Notes under the pieces: model-generated | Seen by the model: the letters and a program-made list of their open reading frames with translations, nothing else | Databases searched by the model: none | What the model was told of the DNA's origin: nothing | Origin: Mangifera indica | Lineage: Eukaryota; Streptophyta; Magnoliopsida; Sapindales; Anacardiaceae | Assembly: GCF_011075055.1 (NCBI RefSeq) | Contig: NC_058138.1 | Coordinates: forward strand, 20,558,928-20,622,927 | Reading direction: 5' to 3' | DNA length: 64,000 nucleotides | In this document: piece by piece, positions 16,842-31,800 of the stretch | Numbering within the stretch: position 1 is the first letter of the stretch | Layout of the letters: each line of letters begins with the position of its first letter | Program-made: the position numbers and the translations under genes

Positions 16842-19800
16842 TTAAGAAGCATTCTTCTGTACATCAACAGCTGTGCTAATCTTTTCAAGTGTCAGTTCTT
16901 TGCTGACAAGTCTAAGCACAATTTGCACCAGGTCTCTTACTCCAGCTTCCCTGTCTCACAAGGATCAGAATATAAATATGTATCAAGAAAGCATAGTCTC
17001 ACATCACTTCTTCCATAATTTGTGTTTATTGAGAAATTGCCTAGTAACGAAGGATTATGTCCAACAAGTATAGGTGAATTTTGAATCAGGCAAACCACTT
17101 TGTTTCTTTTTCAAAGACCGAAAAAAAAGGAAGCAATATCTTCTTTTCAAAATAATTAGGAAACCTAGTTCAATAATATATGCTACCTGTAATTTCTGTT
17201 TCAGATTTACAACAGTTACATGCCAAATAATTTTTCCTGGTCGTACTAATAGAAACATATATCTTTCTTTAATACTTACGCTAAGGGGCCTTACTATAGT
17301 GTCCCTTTTCGAATGCAAATTACCACATTCTTAAGCATAGGATGATAACAAAATTTTAACCAGTAGAGATGTTAAACTCACACTAAAATTACATTTATTC
17401 TTCTAATATGAATCTGAAAAGTTATATGTTTTTAGTTAGAAACCATCCAGGGATAGGCAGAAACAATTAAAGAAATGACTCGCATGGTATGTCAACCATT
17501 ACAACATTGCATATAAGATTCTATTCTATATACTAACAGAATCTAATGTAATTTTTTCTCAGAAAAGTTATTAACTAACCTTGAAACAACAAGCTCACAA
17601 AAGGAGGGAAATAGAACTATCAAATGTGGACGTTTGTCTTTGTTCTCTTCCATTGCCAGAGCACCTTTCAACGAGGGATGTAAAGGCAGTATAGATGCAG
17701 TATCCAAATGAATTTTTAAGCGAGCCAATTCTTGAAGAACAAAAATTATTTCTTCAAGCCTTGCTGCTGGTAGTCGACGTTCTCCTGCAGGAGTAGGCAG
17801 GGAGGTAAGCAATGATATCATTGGAGCCGAAATGAACTTAAAGATAACATCAATATATTGACAATCCACTTGTAGAATACAAAAACCACATACCCAAGTA
17901 ATTCTCATCAGCTAGAAATTTGTTTAAGATGTAGTCACATCTACTCACTAGTACCATTATTGCAATTTTGCTGACTTCAGCTCTTGTGAAGTTCCAATCA
18001 TTAGCTTCATTGTCGAAACTGAAAAACGAGTCATCAATAAGTCAAATCTTCAGAACAACCAGATTGTGTATACATATGTTTGTAGAAAACAAAAGATGCT
18101 AATCCACTACAGAAGTATGCACATTAAAACGTTCAAAAAGCATGAAAGATGATTAACATTACGAGCGGTAGTTGCACTCAGGGTTCCTAGAAATAAATAA
18201 AACTTGGTCATGCTATCTTCACTCATGCAATATAATGAAGTCGTTGGGTAAACCATTATAAATGTTCGGACTAGGTGTATGTTAGGATTTATATGTAAAT
18301 CACAGCATGCAATTAAGTTACCTGCACAAGGAAAATAACTTCTCTAAGCATGTCAAGGAAAATTTGCTACAATGGACAGGCATAAGTTCCACAGTCTCAA
18401 CAGGCAAAGAGCATGTTCGTGATGCACATCGGTCTATGGTGGAAACTAGCCTTTGCAGAATCTATAGTAATTAACACAATTAGAAAAACAATAAAACGAA
18501 TAGTTATTGGGTAAGAAACACTAGTTTAGTCGGATTAATAACTGGCTTACATCAAAAGGTGCATCAATTGGTGACTTGAGAACCTTATCACCCAGAATGT
18601 CTAATATGGACATCTCCAAGGATTCATCAGCCTTAAGAGCCTCAGCAGAGAGAGAATTGGAAGGAAGAGCACGACCACAATGACCCACCAAGAATATTTC
18701 ATAGACATCAGCAATTTCTTTCCAAACACGCAATCTTGCTGGTCTACTAACTTTTAAGTCTTGTCCACGGTTGACAGCAATTTTGCCAACATCATCCACA
18801 AGAATACGGTTGAAGCCTTCAACAGCTAATCTCCAAAATGAACTATCTGGATTGTCCCTTCTTGTTGTCATACACCTAGATAATTAGCTTGACCATGTCA
18901 CTAAATGGTGTAAATTTTGAAGTCATAAAATAGAAATGCACTGATGATAATCAAGTGCATCTTAACTCTGTTTTTCCCCTTGATTACCTAAAATCGAAGT
19001 CTTATACACTAAACCGTCCACAATACATTATATGCAATGCAGTAATTGCTATCAAGGACAGATGTTCACATCATTCGTCCACAACCTATCCACTGATAAC
19101 TATATGTTCCACCACATGAAAGAATAATACATGCTGTTTTTAAAAGATGTCAGACAACCCACCCCCGTGCCCCCTTCCATGGGGTCGGTTAATTCTAACC
19201 GTAAATGAACTGCAGAATATAACCAATTCTTTTCAGCATCTTAATCACATTCCAAATATTACATTTTGAGCATTTTCCCAAATAATTACTCTACTAATAT
19301 GGCATGTATTTTCATGCCTTCTCAGAAATTGATTATAGAATAGACACCATGGTTGCAATGGTACCTTCCAAGGCTTTGAACAATTTCTGGAAATATGATA
19401 CACTTTTCCACAGCAGGGGCCCGTAGGAAAAGATCAACCAGCACAGGAATAAGCTTTTCTGCAAACAAGTGACTTCGAATGCCTTCTGGTGCAGTTGAAA
19501 TCAATTCAGAACTCCTAGATGAAGCTTGAGCATTGTTTGGGGAGATTGGAGCATTACCGTTAGGCGTATTATACTTTGTCCTCGCATGATCTGTAGAAAC
19601 AGTATAAAATATCAAGCTTCACACTTTTTGAAGGTACAACCACAAGTTGGCTGAAAATATACAAAGATGTTTGTATACCTGGAATACTGTCGCTAGTACC
19701 AGGTTGCTCTGCCTCATTTTCCTTGTTTTGAAAAGAAGAATCTGATTTTGGAAGATATTGCAAAAGCTCTCTAAGAAGGATGAGCCACATTGAAGAAAGT

Positions 19801-22800
19801 TGCTCAGTTGGACTTAGAAGAGGAAAAATTTCTAGTATAGTACGTAGTACTGGTGGAACATTTCCCTGGAGAAAAAGAAACAGAAATTATGCGAATGAAC
19901 TTAATCTAAACAGATTGTAAGACAAATTTCCTTAACCCAAAAAGGGAAGTAGAAGATGAATACATATTTTATTTCCATAAAATAATCATTATCCTGATTT
20001 CTCCTATAAAAAATTTTCATGATTGCAGTACAGTGTCAACAGGACAAACAAAATGTGATTTTTCCATAATTCTGCCTAAGATGCATAACAATCCCAGTAC
20101 CTCAAAAATTATAAGATGGAAGGACCATAAATGATTGCTCATGAAAACTTATCAAGCATTTCCAAGGAAAATAAGGTAATGTGCAACAGCTCCTATCTCA
20201 ATAGAGGCTGTCAGTTGATGCTTATCAGTAAACATTGCCCACATATATATGTTAGATTGAAAATCGTTTAGGTATTCCTGACATAAACTAAGCTAACTAT
20301 TAAAAAAAGTCATATACTTTCTCTGTTTTTATGGATAATGCATAAAATTTTCAATTTAGTGTAGCAATGGTTGGTAATTGGAGAAAAAGGTAAATAAACA
20401 GTGGATGGTACCATATGTAGAATACTTAATTTTTTTTTTTTAAAGAAATTAGAAAGGCAAAAGAAAGGCAGTTTGATTTTTAACTTACAAATTCAGTTTC
20501 ATAGTTTTCATTGGTTATCATTGTCTGCTTGACAGCCAAGTCAATGATTGCTAGCAACTGTGTGTACATGTTATCATCAAACATCCTTTGAGCTTGTAAA
20601 TATAGTTCTCCTGGAAGTTCAAACAAAAACAGAAAAACATAATTATGCCATGAAAGAGGTTAAAAAATGCAGTACTATACTCAACAATGTTGTTCAGTGT
20701 TTCATCAATTACATCATAGACTGACCAAGGACCTAGAAAATGCCAGGTATGGAATATTGCTATCCACATCACAGTTTCATGCATTAACATAACCGTGCTT
20801 AATATGTAAAACCACTTAAAACTTCCTAAACTGACCCATCTTGAAATAAAGCATTACCTAGACCATGCAAAATCTCCTGTTTCACCTTGGCTGCTGTATT
20901 ATCACTGCAGTTTGGTGACTTCTGAAGAGCAAACTCATAAACACCAAGTACTGACTTAAGGTAAGCCATTGGCAAATTTCCCTGATGCATCAAAATTATT
21001 TTTGAAGTTAGAAAATAGCTAATGTATTAAACATGTTAAGTATTGATTAAAGGTAATCCAATGAGTTTTCCGCAATAAGCAATTTAATTGGTCTACATGT
21101 GATCAAACAGATATTACTCTGCAGAGAAAAATCAGCTATTATAACAGTCAAGGCAAGTTGTGGAAATTACTTTGGCAGAATGAGAAAGAACAGTTGTCTG
21201 TAGACAGTTTATTGCCGCAAGAGAAACTTCTTTACTACCATTTAAAATGCTATTTTTCACAAAAATAAGTAAAGATTCCCATCCTGCACAAAGTATATTA
21301 AATAATGTAACTGGTGATTGATGAGAAAAACAAATTATATAATTGATGGAAGAAAAAATATTTAGACATATCGATATTCAATTTAGGGCATACCTGACCA
21401 GAAGTTGTTTAAGTTTCTAAGAAAAGGAAAGAAAGACCGTAATAAACGTGCTATTCCACCAAGGACAAGGACAAGTGTCTCATCCCACTGTTTCTGAGCA
21501 GTGTTACGGCTGAAATCACATCATGAAAATAAAAATTCTTGTACAATAAAATTATTAAATCAGATAAAGGAACTAAAATTCCAGACATCAATTTTGAAAA
21601 ATAAAAAACTAGAAAAATTGAATATCTGATATTTTCAATTGCGCCTTGAATATCTGATATTTTCAATTGCGCCCCCCCTTTCAAGAAAAAAGACAGAAGA
21701 AACCACCTGTGGTGTATAAGCATGTGAAAAGATTTTCCTCCCCGAGTCCCAAGTTCTTTCCCTTGCCATTCATCTTTTGAAGAGGTTGCAGCCTATATGT
21801 ATACAGTTCAAAGCCCATCAAAATAAGCAACAAAAAAATCCAGTTGATGCATATATTATTAGCTTACTTTACCATATGTGAAGCACGATCTAATGCAGGA
21901 AAGACATAATTCCAAAGACAATCCTCCCACATGCTTTTTGAAAGTTTTTGCCCATGACTTCCTAGAGTTTGAAAAAGTGTTCTGATAGCTGAATTCCTGA
22001 CCTGAATCATAGAATATATGCAGCAATTATTGTAGCCTGCTTGATGGAGGGCTCCAAAAATATAAGGTGAAAAGTAATAAAGAATAAAAAATGGTTCTCT
22101 ACAGAAGCAATCACAAGACTTACTAAGACTGTATCTAATTATATTTTCAGAAATAATAATTAACAAGAATAACAACATGATCAAAATTTTATGAACAAGC
22201 AACAATGTCTTATATATTTAAATGTCCAGGAGAATCATCTTGTTGTAGTAAACTACTACTAGTAATGCTATCATACCTCCGGCCTCTCATCAGCACCAAG
22301 CTTCTGAAGTAACGAGAAAACAGAGAATAGCAACTTGTCGCAGTCTACTACACTTATCAGGGGAGTTTGGCCATTCACTTCATTGTGTCTGTTAAATATC
22401 TGCTCTTCCCTCTTTTCACCATCCATTTGTTTTGGAGTAGAAAGTAAATCTAGATTTCCTGCAGTGTTGTTGCAGAGAATTAAACCTGATTGTAACTCGT
22501 CAGAGTTCACTGTGAAGGTGTTTAAGAGCTAATAGTTTTAAAGTGGCAAGTTAACCTGCTTCCTTTTCCTCACAAGGCCCACTAAGAAGCCCCTTCGCGA
22601 TAAAATCTGTTGCAGTCCACAAGAGACCTACTGCCGTCAAACTTATATTCAACTCGGTCTTTTGAGCACTGTATGCTCCAGTAACATCCACGCATCTGCA
22701 AGTGTCATCTCATTATTGGTATGTTGTAACATTGGGAAACGGTGAACAGAGTTGTTCATGTTGCAATGATTAAGATTTATTGAATATCATGGACACTGTT

Positions 22801-25800
22801 AAAAGAGTTAGTTGTCAAGATGGTATCAGTTTAACATTATCTTGAACTGTATAACAATAAGCTATCACCCACATCAAATTTGTTTCATCTAGGCAAAATT
22901 ATATTTTTCAGGTAAAATTAGATAGGACACAAAACTGCACAATATGCATTTATTTTCTTTATATCAGACGAGCAAACTTCAAAAAATGAAAAAAATAAAC
23001 AAATGGTTTAAAATTGAGAAAATTGTATGTTTTGCATCCAAATTGCAAGCAAGAGATATTGTTTTCAAATTCCCCTGTTACATGGAGCAAGAGATGTTTT
23101 TGTTTAGATTTATGTGATAAGCACATTAATTAGATTCAACCATGTGCATGTCAGATGTGTTGGAGTTTATATATTATCATCAGGTCTTTTCTATAAGCTA
23201 TACTAAATGAAGCCCATTAGGTATAAGAATGAATGGAGACATGTATGCAATAGACAAATTGTTAGAGAAAGAAAAACCACACAGCATGGGTACTAAAAAG
23301 TACATCCATGATGCACACAAAACATAATCTAAACATAAAAGTACATCCATTATACATACAAAGCATAATGTCAGGAGACATAATAATATAGGTGCTCAAA
23401 AGCTGTTATATCTGAGGTCTTACACGTGGAGGCAGTCTGTGGGTATGCTGGAAAGACCATCATTCATGATGACACGAAGGCTCTACAGCAGAACAGTCAG
23501 GTCAGATTGGATTTACAAAACAGACCCAACCAATATATGTAACCATAAGATAGAGGAGGAGAAAGGGTAAATTCTGTATTTCCAGAGAAAATCTCAGTAA
23601 GGTCTTACTGACCTGGAATCCCAAGGTGACAAGTTCCTTCTCTGATGCATCTGCAACAGACCTAAAAGAAAGAAAAGAAATAAGGAGACTAAGAAAAATA
23701 CACCATGGGTAGTCATGCCTCAACCTCCCCACTCTTGCAAGCAAAAACCTGTAAAAAAATATGACTTTGTGAACAACAAACCTCAACATTTCAAGTATAT
23801 TTGACCAACTATAGTGCAATTTTTCTCCACATCTCTGCAGGGAAAAAGGAGAAGAAATATTGTGAGTGCAGGTTGAGAATCAAGATATAAAAATGAAATT
23901 GATATAAAATAAGTTCATATTACCTCCAAAATATGCAGAAGAATTTTCAAGGTTCCAGCTCGGACATCAGTGCTTTGAGTAGAAAAATAAAGAACCATTA
24001 GTGGAGATATAACAGCACACTCAAGTGATCTCAAGTCTGCCTGCCTAGTTTCAACCTACAGAGAGAGAGCAGAATCAACACCTATTCTCAAAAGTATATG
24101 GGGTTCCCATTCAAAAAATGAAAAATGTGAAAGTTCTCACTTCTTTAGAAGGGCCATGAGATGGTGCATTATTCTGGAACTGTTCCGAACCTAACACTGC
24201 ACATATTGATTGATCTAGTGCATCAAGTGCTATATTTCGTAAATGCTGATTAGAATTATCAGCAAGCTGCATCATTTTACTCTGATGTCAAGGAAAATTA
24301 AAAGGTACTGGCATTTTCCATAATGGTATAAATATTGATTATGATCACCTCAAGAAAGTGGCCAGCAACTTCATCCCACAAAGGCTCTACCCCTGCAATT
24401 GGAGGATTGCACAATGAAGCAAACAAGAAAATATTAACTCGGGCCATAACGAGCTTATATGACATTATACTCAACCTATATATAATAACGTATAGAAATA
24501 CTAAACTTCAATTATATTTCGATGAACTTCTAAACAATCATCCACACAACATACTGTGAAGATTATTGACAAGGACAGATATCATTCTTTCCACTGAAAA
24601 GCTGATGCTTCCAATTTTTTGGGTTGACGTTGGTCCAGAACTACTTGAAATTGAAACCATGCATTGATGTGACAGCTGCCGTAGTGCAGAGAGTAGGGAT
24701 TTAACAGCAGATATGTGCATCAATGCTGAGCTCTCAAACAGCTTCACAGACCAACAACACTAAGGTTAGAACATTAAGCTCAACTTGGAGTATGACACAT
24801 GCAAATTTTAAAGCAAAAAATAAAGAACATGAAACATGCAAATACTGTCAAAACACATTTGGCAAATTCTTTGAAAAGTTAATTCTGAGAGAGGGTTCCA
24901 AAACATTAAAGTGAAAAATTCCTTCTTAACATAAGGCAACAACACAGGGAAGACATTATATTTAGCTTTGTTCTGAAAGGATTTGCAAAAGCATAAAAAA
25001 ACTACTATTGTTTGATACTAAACAATAGTAAAACTGCTTTGACTACCTGAGAATTCAAAGAAGAGAGAATATTGAAGTCGCTGTAATGGCCAGATGATTC
25101 CCGTGTAAGCTTCACTGTGGAGACTTCCTATAGATATAAAAAAATATATAAATATGTAGACTTTTATGACAATACTATAAAAAGCCAGTCCAGTTTCCTC
25201 AATTGTATGTTTGCAAATAACATGCATACAATCTTTACAAGGGAGTAATCATTCTAGTAAGGATAGATCTAATCCAATCCACATAACATTCTTTTGGGAA
25301 GCTGTTTCTAGAAATTACCTGTGTGGTGGCATGTGGAGAATGGATAGCTCGGTCCAGAGCAGCCAATGTTTCCAATACCTATGTTTATTTGCAATATTGT
25401 AAGTGCTGTACTTGGTCTACTTCTGAGAAAATTATTAAGAGTAGACAAACATACCAAAACCCAAGATGGACCCAATACATTGTGCAATCGATGAGCAATA
25501 TTAAAGAGAGTCCTTAAGGCCTGATTTGCAATAATAATCAGAATTACACATCTTAATAGTTAGACAGCATACATCCAGAATAAATCCATTCCAATATGTA
25601 AAAAAATAGCAGGATATGATTAGAACACCAAACTAATACCTGCACATTTTTGGGAGTAAGGACAATGTTATCCTTCTGATCTACCAATGCCTCAGATCGT
25701 TTTGGCCCAGGAGATTGCGACAAACTACTGAAATCTCAAGTTTAAGCCAGAATTCAGCATATTTAAAGCTATAAATTTTTAAATTTCAATAACCCAGGAA

Positions 25801-28800
25801 GGAAACAAATTCTTAGAGAAATAGAAAACTTCCACAACATGTTTTCACAGGGCGTTGTTTAGCATAATACCTTCTTCTGTCTGCTTCATTGGAAAAACTG
25901 ATAGTAAATTTGCAAAGGGAAGCCAAGTATGAGTTTAAAGGTTCTACAGCATGGAGAACCCCACATGCCTATCGAAAAGTTATAGAAACAATCATCAGCC
26001 ATAAAAGGTATTCAAAGCATTCAGTAGCATATAAAAAACAAAGCTAAAATTGCAAAATCAGTAGTCATTATCCACAACATGAAGAAAATAAATAATTTAC
26101 TTTTAACAGCCAAATAAAAATATCCATATCAGTCGGGATATTAATTTCCATTGAGTTGAGTTTGGTGATATAAATACAAAAAAAAAAAAAAAAAATTGGC
26201 AGTTATTATCATAGTCTGAATCAATGTCAAGATTTTTGTCACCTGAGTGAATGCCTGATATCCCTTTAATATCTCCAGTATAATAGCCTCTCCTTGTGAC
26301 CTACCAAGTTGACTCCAGGTCAGATAGAATTTTATGTATGTGTGCAGGTGTGTGAGCAAGCAAGTACAACATCACATGAAAAAAAAAACTCTACAAACCT
26401 TGACAAAATAAGAGATAAAGCATCTAGTATGGTCAACCACAAAGAATCAACCATTGAGATGCAAAGAACTGCAGTCTTTCCAGTGCAGTTAGGCATAGGA
26501 TCATAATCACATCTAGGGGATTCAAGCTGCACCAAACAAAAAAAAAAGCCCAAAGAGATTTGACTAAAAGCACACTAAAATATGATATTTTAACTAAAGA
26601 ATTAAAGAAAGGAAGAGTATGCATATACCTCCCCTGCATCAACTGCTTCATCTGTCAATGTAGCTACAGTGAAGACGACACCCAACAAACCTTCAATTGC
26701 TAAAGTTATTGCATGGGCCTCACTAGCAACCAAGACCGCAGCATTGGATGCATCATTATCAAGGCTCCACTCAATCCCTGAAGGAATAACATGGTGTAAA
26801 TTTCTATGGTCATCAAGAATTGAGTTCGACTCCAAAAAATATGGAAATGGTTGACAATTTGTGCATTACAATACAAAAAAGAAGAAGATTCCATGGTACA
26901 ATATCCTGCAGATTTAGTTTTTTTCTCTTTTTTTTCTAAAATAATTTCTGTGTCCTATTCATGGACAATTAATAAAGGTAACAGACTAGTGAAAGTAAAA
27001 TAATAAAAAGACCTGCAGTTATAAACTAAGTCCAGAAAATTCATGAAAAAATTACCTTTGGCTTTGCTACTAAACATCCCAGCAACAGCTGCCAGGCTCT
27101 CCTCACTGGTCTCTTGAAACTGATAAATTGAACATTTTTATTTCATAAGAAAAAAAGAATGTACAATAATAAAAGATGTCAGAAGTTTTAGAAATATAAA
27201 GAAGACTAGACATCTTCAAATCGAATCAACAAACTTTAGGGTAAGAAAAGAAGACAAATATACAGGAAACAGCAGATGAATTTAACACTAGATCAGACAG
27301 GGAAATAAAATGACACTCAAATGTATTTATTTGGTTGCAATTTTCAATCTTCACAAAAAAATAATGTTTTGTTGAGCAGCAGTTGCTCAAGTGCAAAACG
27401 TTTGTTCACAAATTATAAAATTACAACTAACTACTCATCCAAGAGATGAAAAATTCTCTCTACCAACATAGTTTCACTTTTTCCTTTTTTAATTTTTCCA
27501 AAGGGAATAGTTGTCTCTGCCCCCTGAAGTCTAACCATCATGCAATATATGATCTAAAAGGAAAACAGAAAGACAAACCTTACACAATAAATAAAAATAA
27601 AACCTGATGAAAGAGGCATCTTAGGACCACATGGAGCACTAAATCTTCAAACAAGGAAAACACTAACAGCTAGCATACAAGGAACAAGATCCTAAAAGAT
27701 CAGAATCCACCAAGACTGGCAGTCTAGAAAGTGTTTTCAGAGAGGAACAAGAACACCAAAACCTATTAAGAAGAAAGGACATGTCATATTGGAAAATACA
27801 ATATCACAACCAACAACATCATAAATATGTCATCAAGCTCTGAACTTTTGGATACAGGTTAGAACAACAATGAAATTTTAAACACTAAAATGCTGATCAT
27901 ATTTTTAAAATGAAGAAACTGTAAAACACGCAATAATATAGTGCCTCTACAAAAGGACTATAAATTATGACCCATTACTAAGTTAAGGATGTGTGAAGCA
28001 CAAACACACACTGCTAAATCTATATCAACCTTTGCCAAAGCAAACAAACAAAAAACAATAAGACTAGAAGAAATGAATATAAGCAGAAACATAACTTCAA
28101 CCTGTACACTTGAAACAACTCGAGCAAGAGCTTTGACCATACCCTCCACAACATTTGTGTTCTTGGGATGCCTACAAGGTAGATGGAAAACATTTTTAAA
28201 CATCTGATAACTACATCACAAAAGTTAACTTCATTTAAGAATGAAGAATTTAATCAAAGCCAGATTTGATCAGGGGATTAGAAAACTGCAGCAGCAATGA
28301 AATAACAAATAAAACCAAACTCTTCAAGTCTGAGTGCAACATAATTTTATATATATAACCATAAATTTAGGTGATAAGAAAATACAGATCACCCATCATA
28401 TCCTCTATAATATTAAGTATATGGTGCATTCACATCATCAAAATCCTCCAATTCATAATTTAAAAGTAACTTTACCTTGTCTCAGATGTATTTTTTACTA
28501 TACTATCTAAATTCAAATTTTTTAAGTCTTGACACACTATGTAGCTCTTAAGAAGTCATATCCAGATTTCTATAAGTTCAAGTTGCTTCTGAAGCTTCTT
28601 AATTTAACCTTGTTTGGGTAACAATTAAAGCAAAAACGAATTTCTATCTCTTCCACAAGGACAGTCTAAACCTGATGCCATTGCAACCCTTAATAATTTC
28701 AGTTTTCTTTAAGTTAAATTTAGATGGCCTTTCAGAGAAGATACTTGGAGCTGAACTGTTAAGATGACTGTAAAATAAGCAGGTCTGGGAAAGAGTATAA

Positions 28801-31800
28801 GGATTAGAAAATCCAGACTACCACTCAACAAGCTTTAGTTCTTATGCTGCTGACCATGCTACATCAGCTCAGGTATTTCTCTAGTAATGCAGAAACTATT
28901 TACAAGTTTGTGAAATAACTTATTTCTAAGGCTAAAACTTTCTACCCTTTTATATCACCCGAATCAAATAACTGTTTGAAGCAGAATTGTCCTAACAAAA
29001 AGAGTAAATGTCCATAAGCTGGTTAGACGATGTTGTAATTGGTAAATACTCAAAATTTCTTTTTCATTTTGTTCCTCTAATGTAATGAAGCACAAAGTTG
29101 TTTGCCTAAGAGAGAGGGAAAACTTTACAAGAAAATCTGCAACATATGGTAAAAAAGTAAAGGTGCATTCCAGAGCCAGGCAAGCTTACATATCAAAGTT
29201 CTGAAAAAGAATCCGCAATGTTCGTGCCTCCACACAAAATCCCTGAAAAGTTCCACTGACTCTAATTTCACATAAAAAATTGGAAACTAGAACTGATATT
29301 TCTAGGGAAGCTACTAAATAATCACTACTAGTTATCTATGAACAATAATGAAGAACAGTTAAGATAGCAGCAATTAAATTATTCAGATTACCCTTAAGAT
29401 CTCAAGAACTAGAATGCGATGCCACAACGGCAGATCAAGAGAAGTGACCTTCACTAACATACTAAGGAAAACCTGCATAAGAAAATGACCGTTGTTGAAT
29501 TAGTAATGGACTAACACATGAAGCAGCATTACATCGAACAGAACAGGGATAAAAGTCCCAAAATTATATCCTGATCCAAAACTGTAAGATTTAAAATCAA
29601 TAATGAACAATAAATGTGGCTCTATAATATAGTATCAGAAACTTGTCAATAGACAAAGCAAATGCCACATTATATAGATATAAGCTACCCATTATATTTG
29701 ATTCTGAAGTTTAGCAAATTTGGAGGCAGAACTATTGTTCAAAAGAGTAGTATGTATACATGCATGCATATAACATAAAACAACCAATTTTCCTTGTTGC
29801 AATTATCTCCTTCTGCAGATGCTATCTTGTTTTACTGCTTTTCACCATATTCTACAGAAAACAGTATACTAAGATCATAATCTGCTCAGCAGTGGAGGAA
29901 ATTTCTATCAATATCCCCTAATTGTTGGACAATGTAAAAGAGGAGAAGAACCATACTCTAACTATGAGGACAAAAAAAAAACCAGCACAAAGAATGTTCA
30001 TGTTCATTTTTTTGGAACAACAAAGCCCTCTCTTTCCAAACCTCCTGAATCTTTCATTGTCTCCACAGAAACAGGCCAAAAAAATTAACTAGGTCACATC
30101 ACACAGATGCCAGAGCATGCCATCTAATTTCCTTTATGTCCCAATGTTAATTAGAGCCCTTAACAAAGTTCATAAATCATGTCAGTAGAGAATGCATAAA
30201 GCATAGACCACCACATTTTCATATAAGTGTCCATGTTGGAGATAAATCTATGGCAAAAGCTTTCTCAATTAAGAAACATCTAGAAATGTAGCATAAAAAT
30301 TCAAGCAATTTTAGTTAAGTAGGGGCCACAATGCAACTTAAAAGACAGGTAAAGTCAGTCTGAATTCACATCATGACCTTCTTCTCCTTTGAAGGGGCGG
30401 GAAAGAAAAGAAACATGTTAGAAAAAAGCCCACACTCAAACCAGACAATGTCAGCAAGAATATAAACAAAATAATGTTATTTATCAAGTTTCTAAATACA
30501 TATATATATAAAGAAAAAAGGATGCTAGAGAATGAGCTATGATATAGCATCGATGGAAAAAACAAGATCACATAGAAAAACAATATCATTTACAATAATT
30601 TACAGAAAAATAAAAAAACACCATTTTCAATAATTTAGAGAAATAATACAATTTCTAGAATCTTTAATGAAGCAAACAACTTTCAAGCTTAAGGACTAAA
30701 TGACAAAACCAAAATAATAAATTCAGAAGTATTTCAAGTAATGCATTTGTATTTTTTTTTTTTTTTTTGTCTAATACCGCATCAAATGTCAATTCAAGGG
30801 TGAAAGTACAAAGACAAGTAAACATACCTCACATTCAGTAATAAGTGATGAACTGTAAAGCCTGATAATATGAGCAACTGACCGCAAGACCAGGCGTCGA
30901 AAATAAGGCTCCCCTGCTTCCCCTTCAATCTAAAGAAAATTAAATACAACATAGCTTGTAGAATGCACATATAAAACCCAATGAGTTTTAGAGGTAATCT
31001 GCATTACACATTAATCAATAAGTTACCTCAGCATTGGTCCTCAGTGAAGTCATTATAAGAGAACAAATCTGGTGACGTAGAACCTGTTGAATTTCCACAG
31101 AAACTTTACAACTATAAAAGTTTTGCTAGCTTGCTTATACAAAATGTAAAAGAACAGACATAGTCACAAATATATGCAATCACCTGTTCGTAGGAGACTA
31201 ACATTCTGAAAACAAACACATAACTCGAGAGAATGAACCTGCCAAATGCAAGCATTGAGAAATATGTATATATTCCTTGAACACCATATTTGAATTAGGC
31301 AGCAGAAAACGTAAAAAGAACAAATGTAATCCTTGAATTTCTCCTGTTATGGCATTAATAACAAAACACAATCACCCAGATAGTCTGTGTTGTGAGATAA
31401 AGTAGCTACAGCTAATTTAATTCAAAAATAAAAGTGTATCCAAACCTACAAGTCTATAAAGCCTTTCATAATGGGAAGGAGTTTTGGGCAATTTTTTTTA
31501 AATTTTAATCGGGGAGGATTTTATATCTATTGCAAGTATCACAGGTTTTTTTGGCCTTTCTTTGTATGGGTAAATGGTCTTCCTCATAAATTTTTCTTCA
31601 ATGTGGTATGCCAGTCCATACTTGCATCTTCTTCTTTGGATCATGACTAATGCAACATCTTTAGTCTCATATCAAAAAATTGAATTAAAGAAGATAAAGA
31701 AAGAAGCAAACAAAATATGCAAGAAAAATTAGTTAAGGAAACATGATTTTATGATGATTATACCTCTTTAGTTTCCCCATAGCCATTTTTCTGGCAAGTG

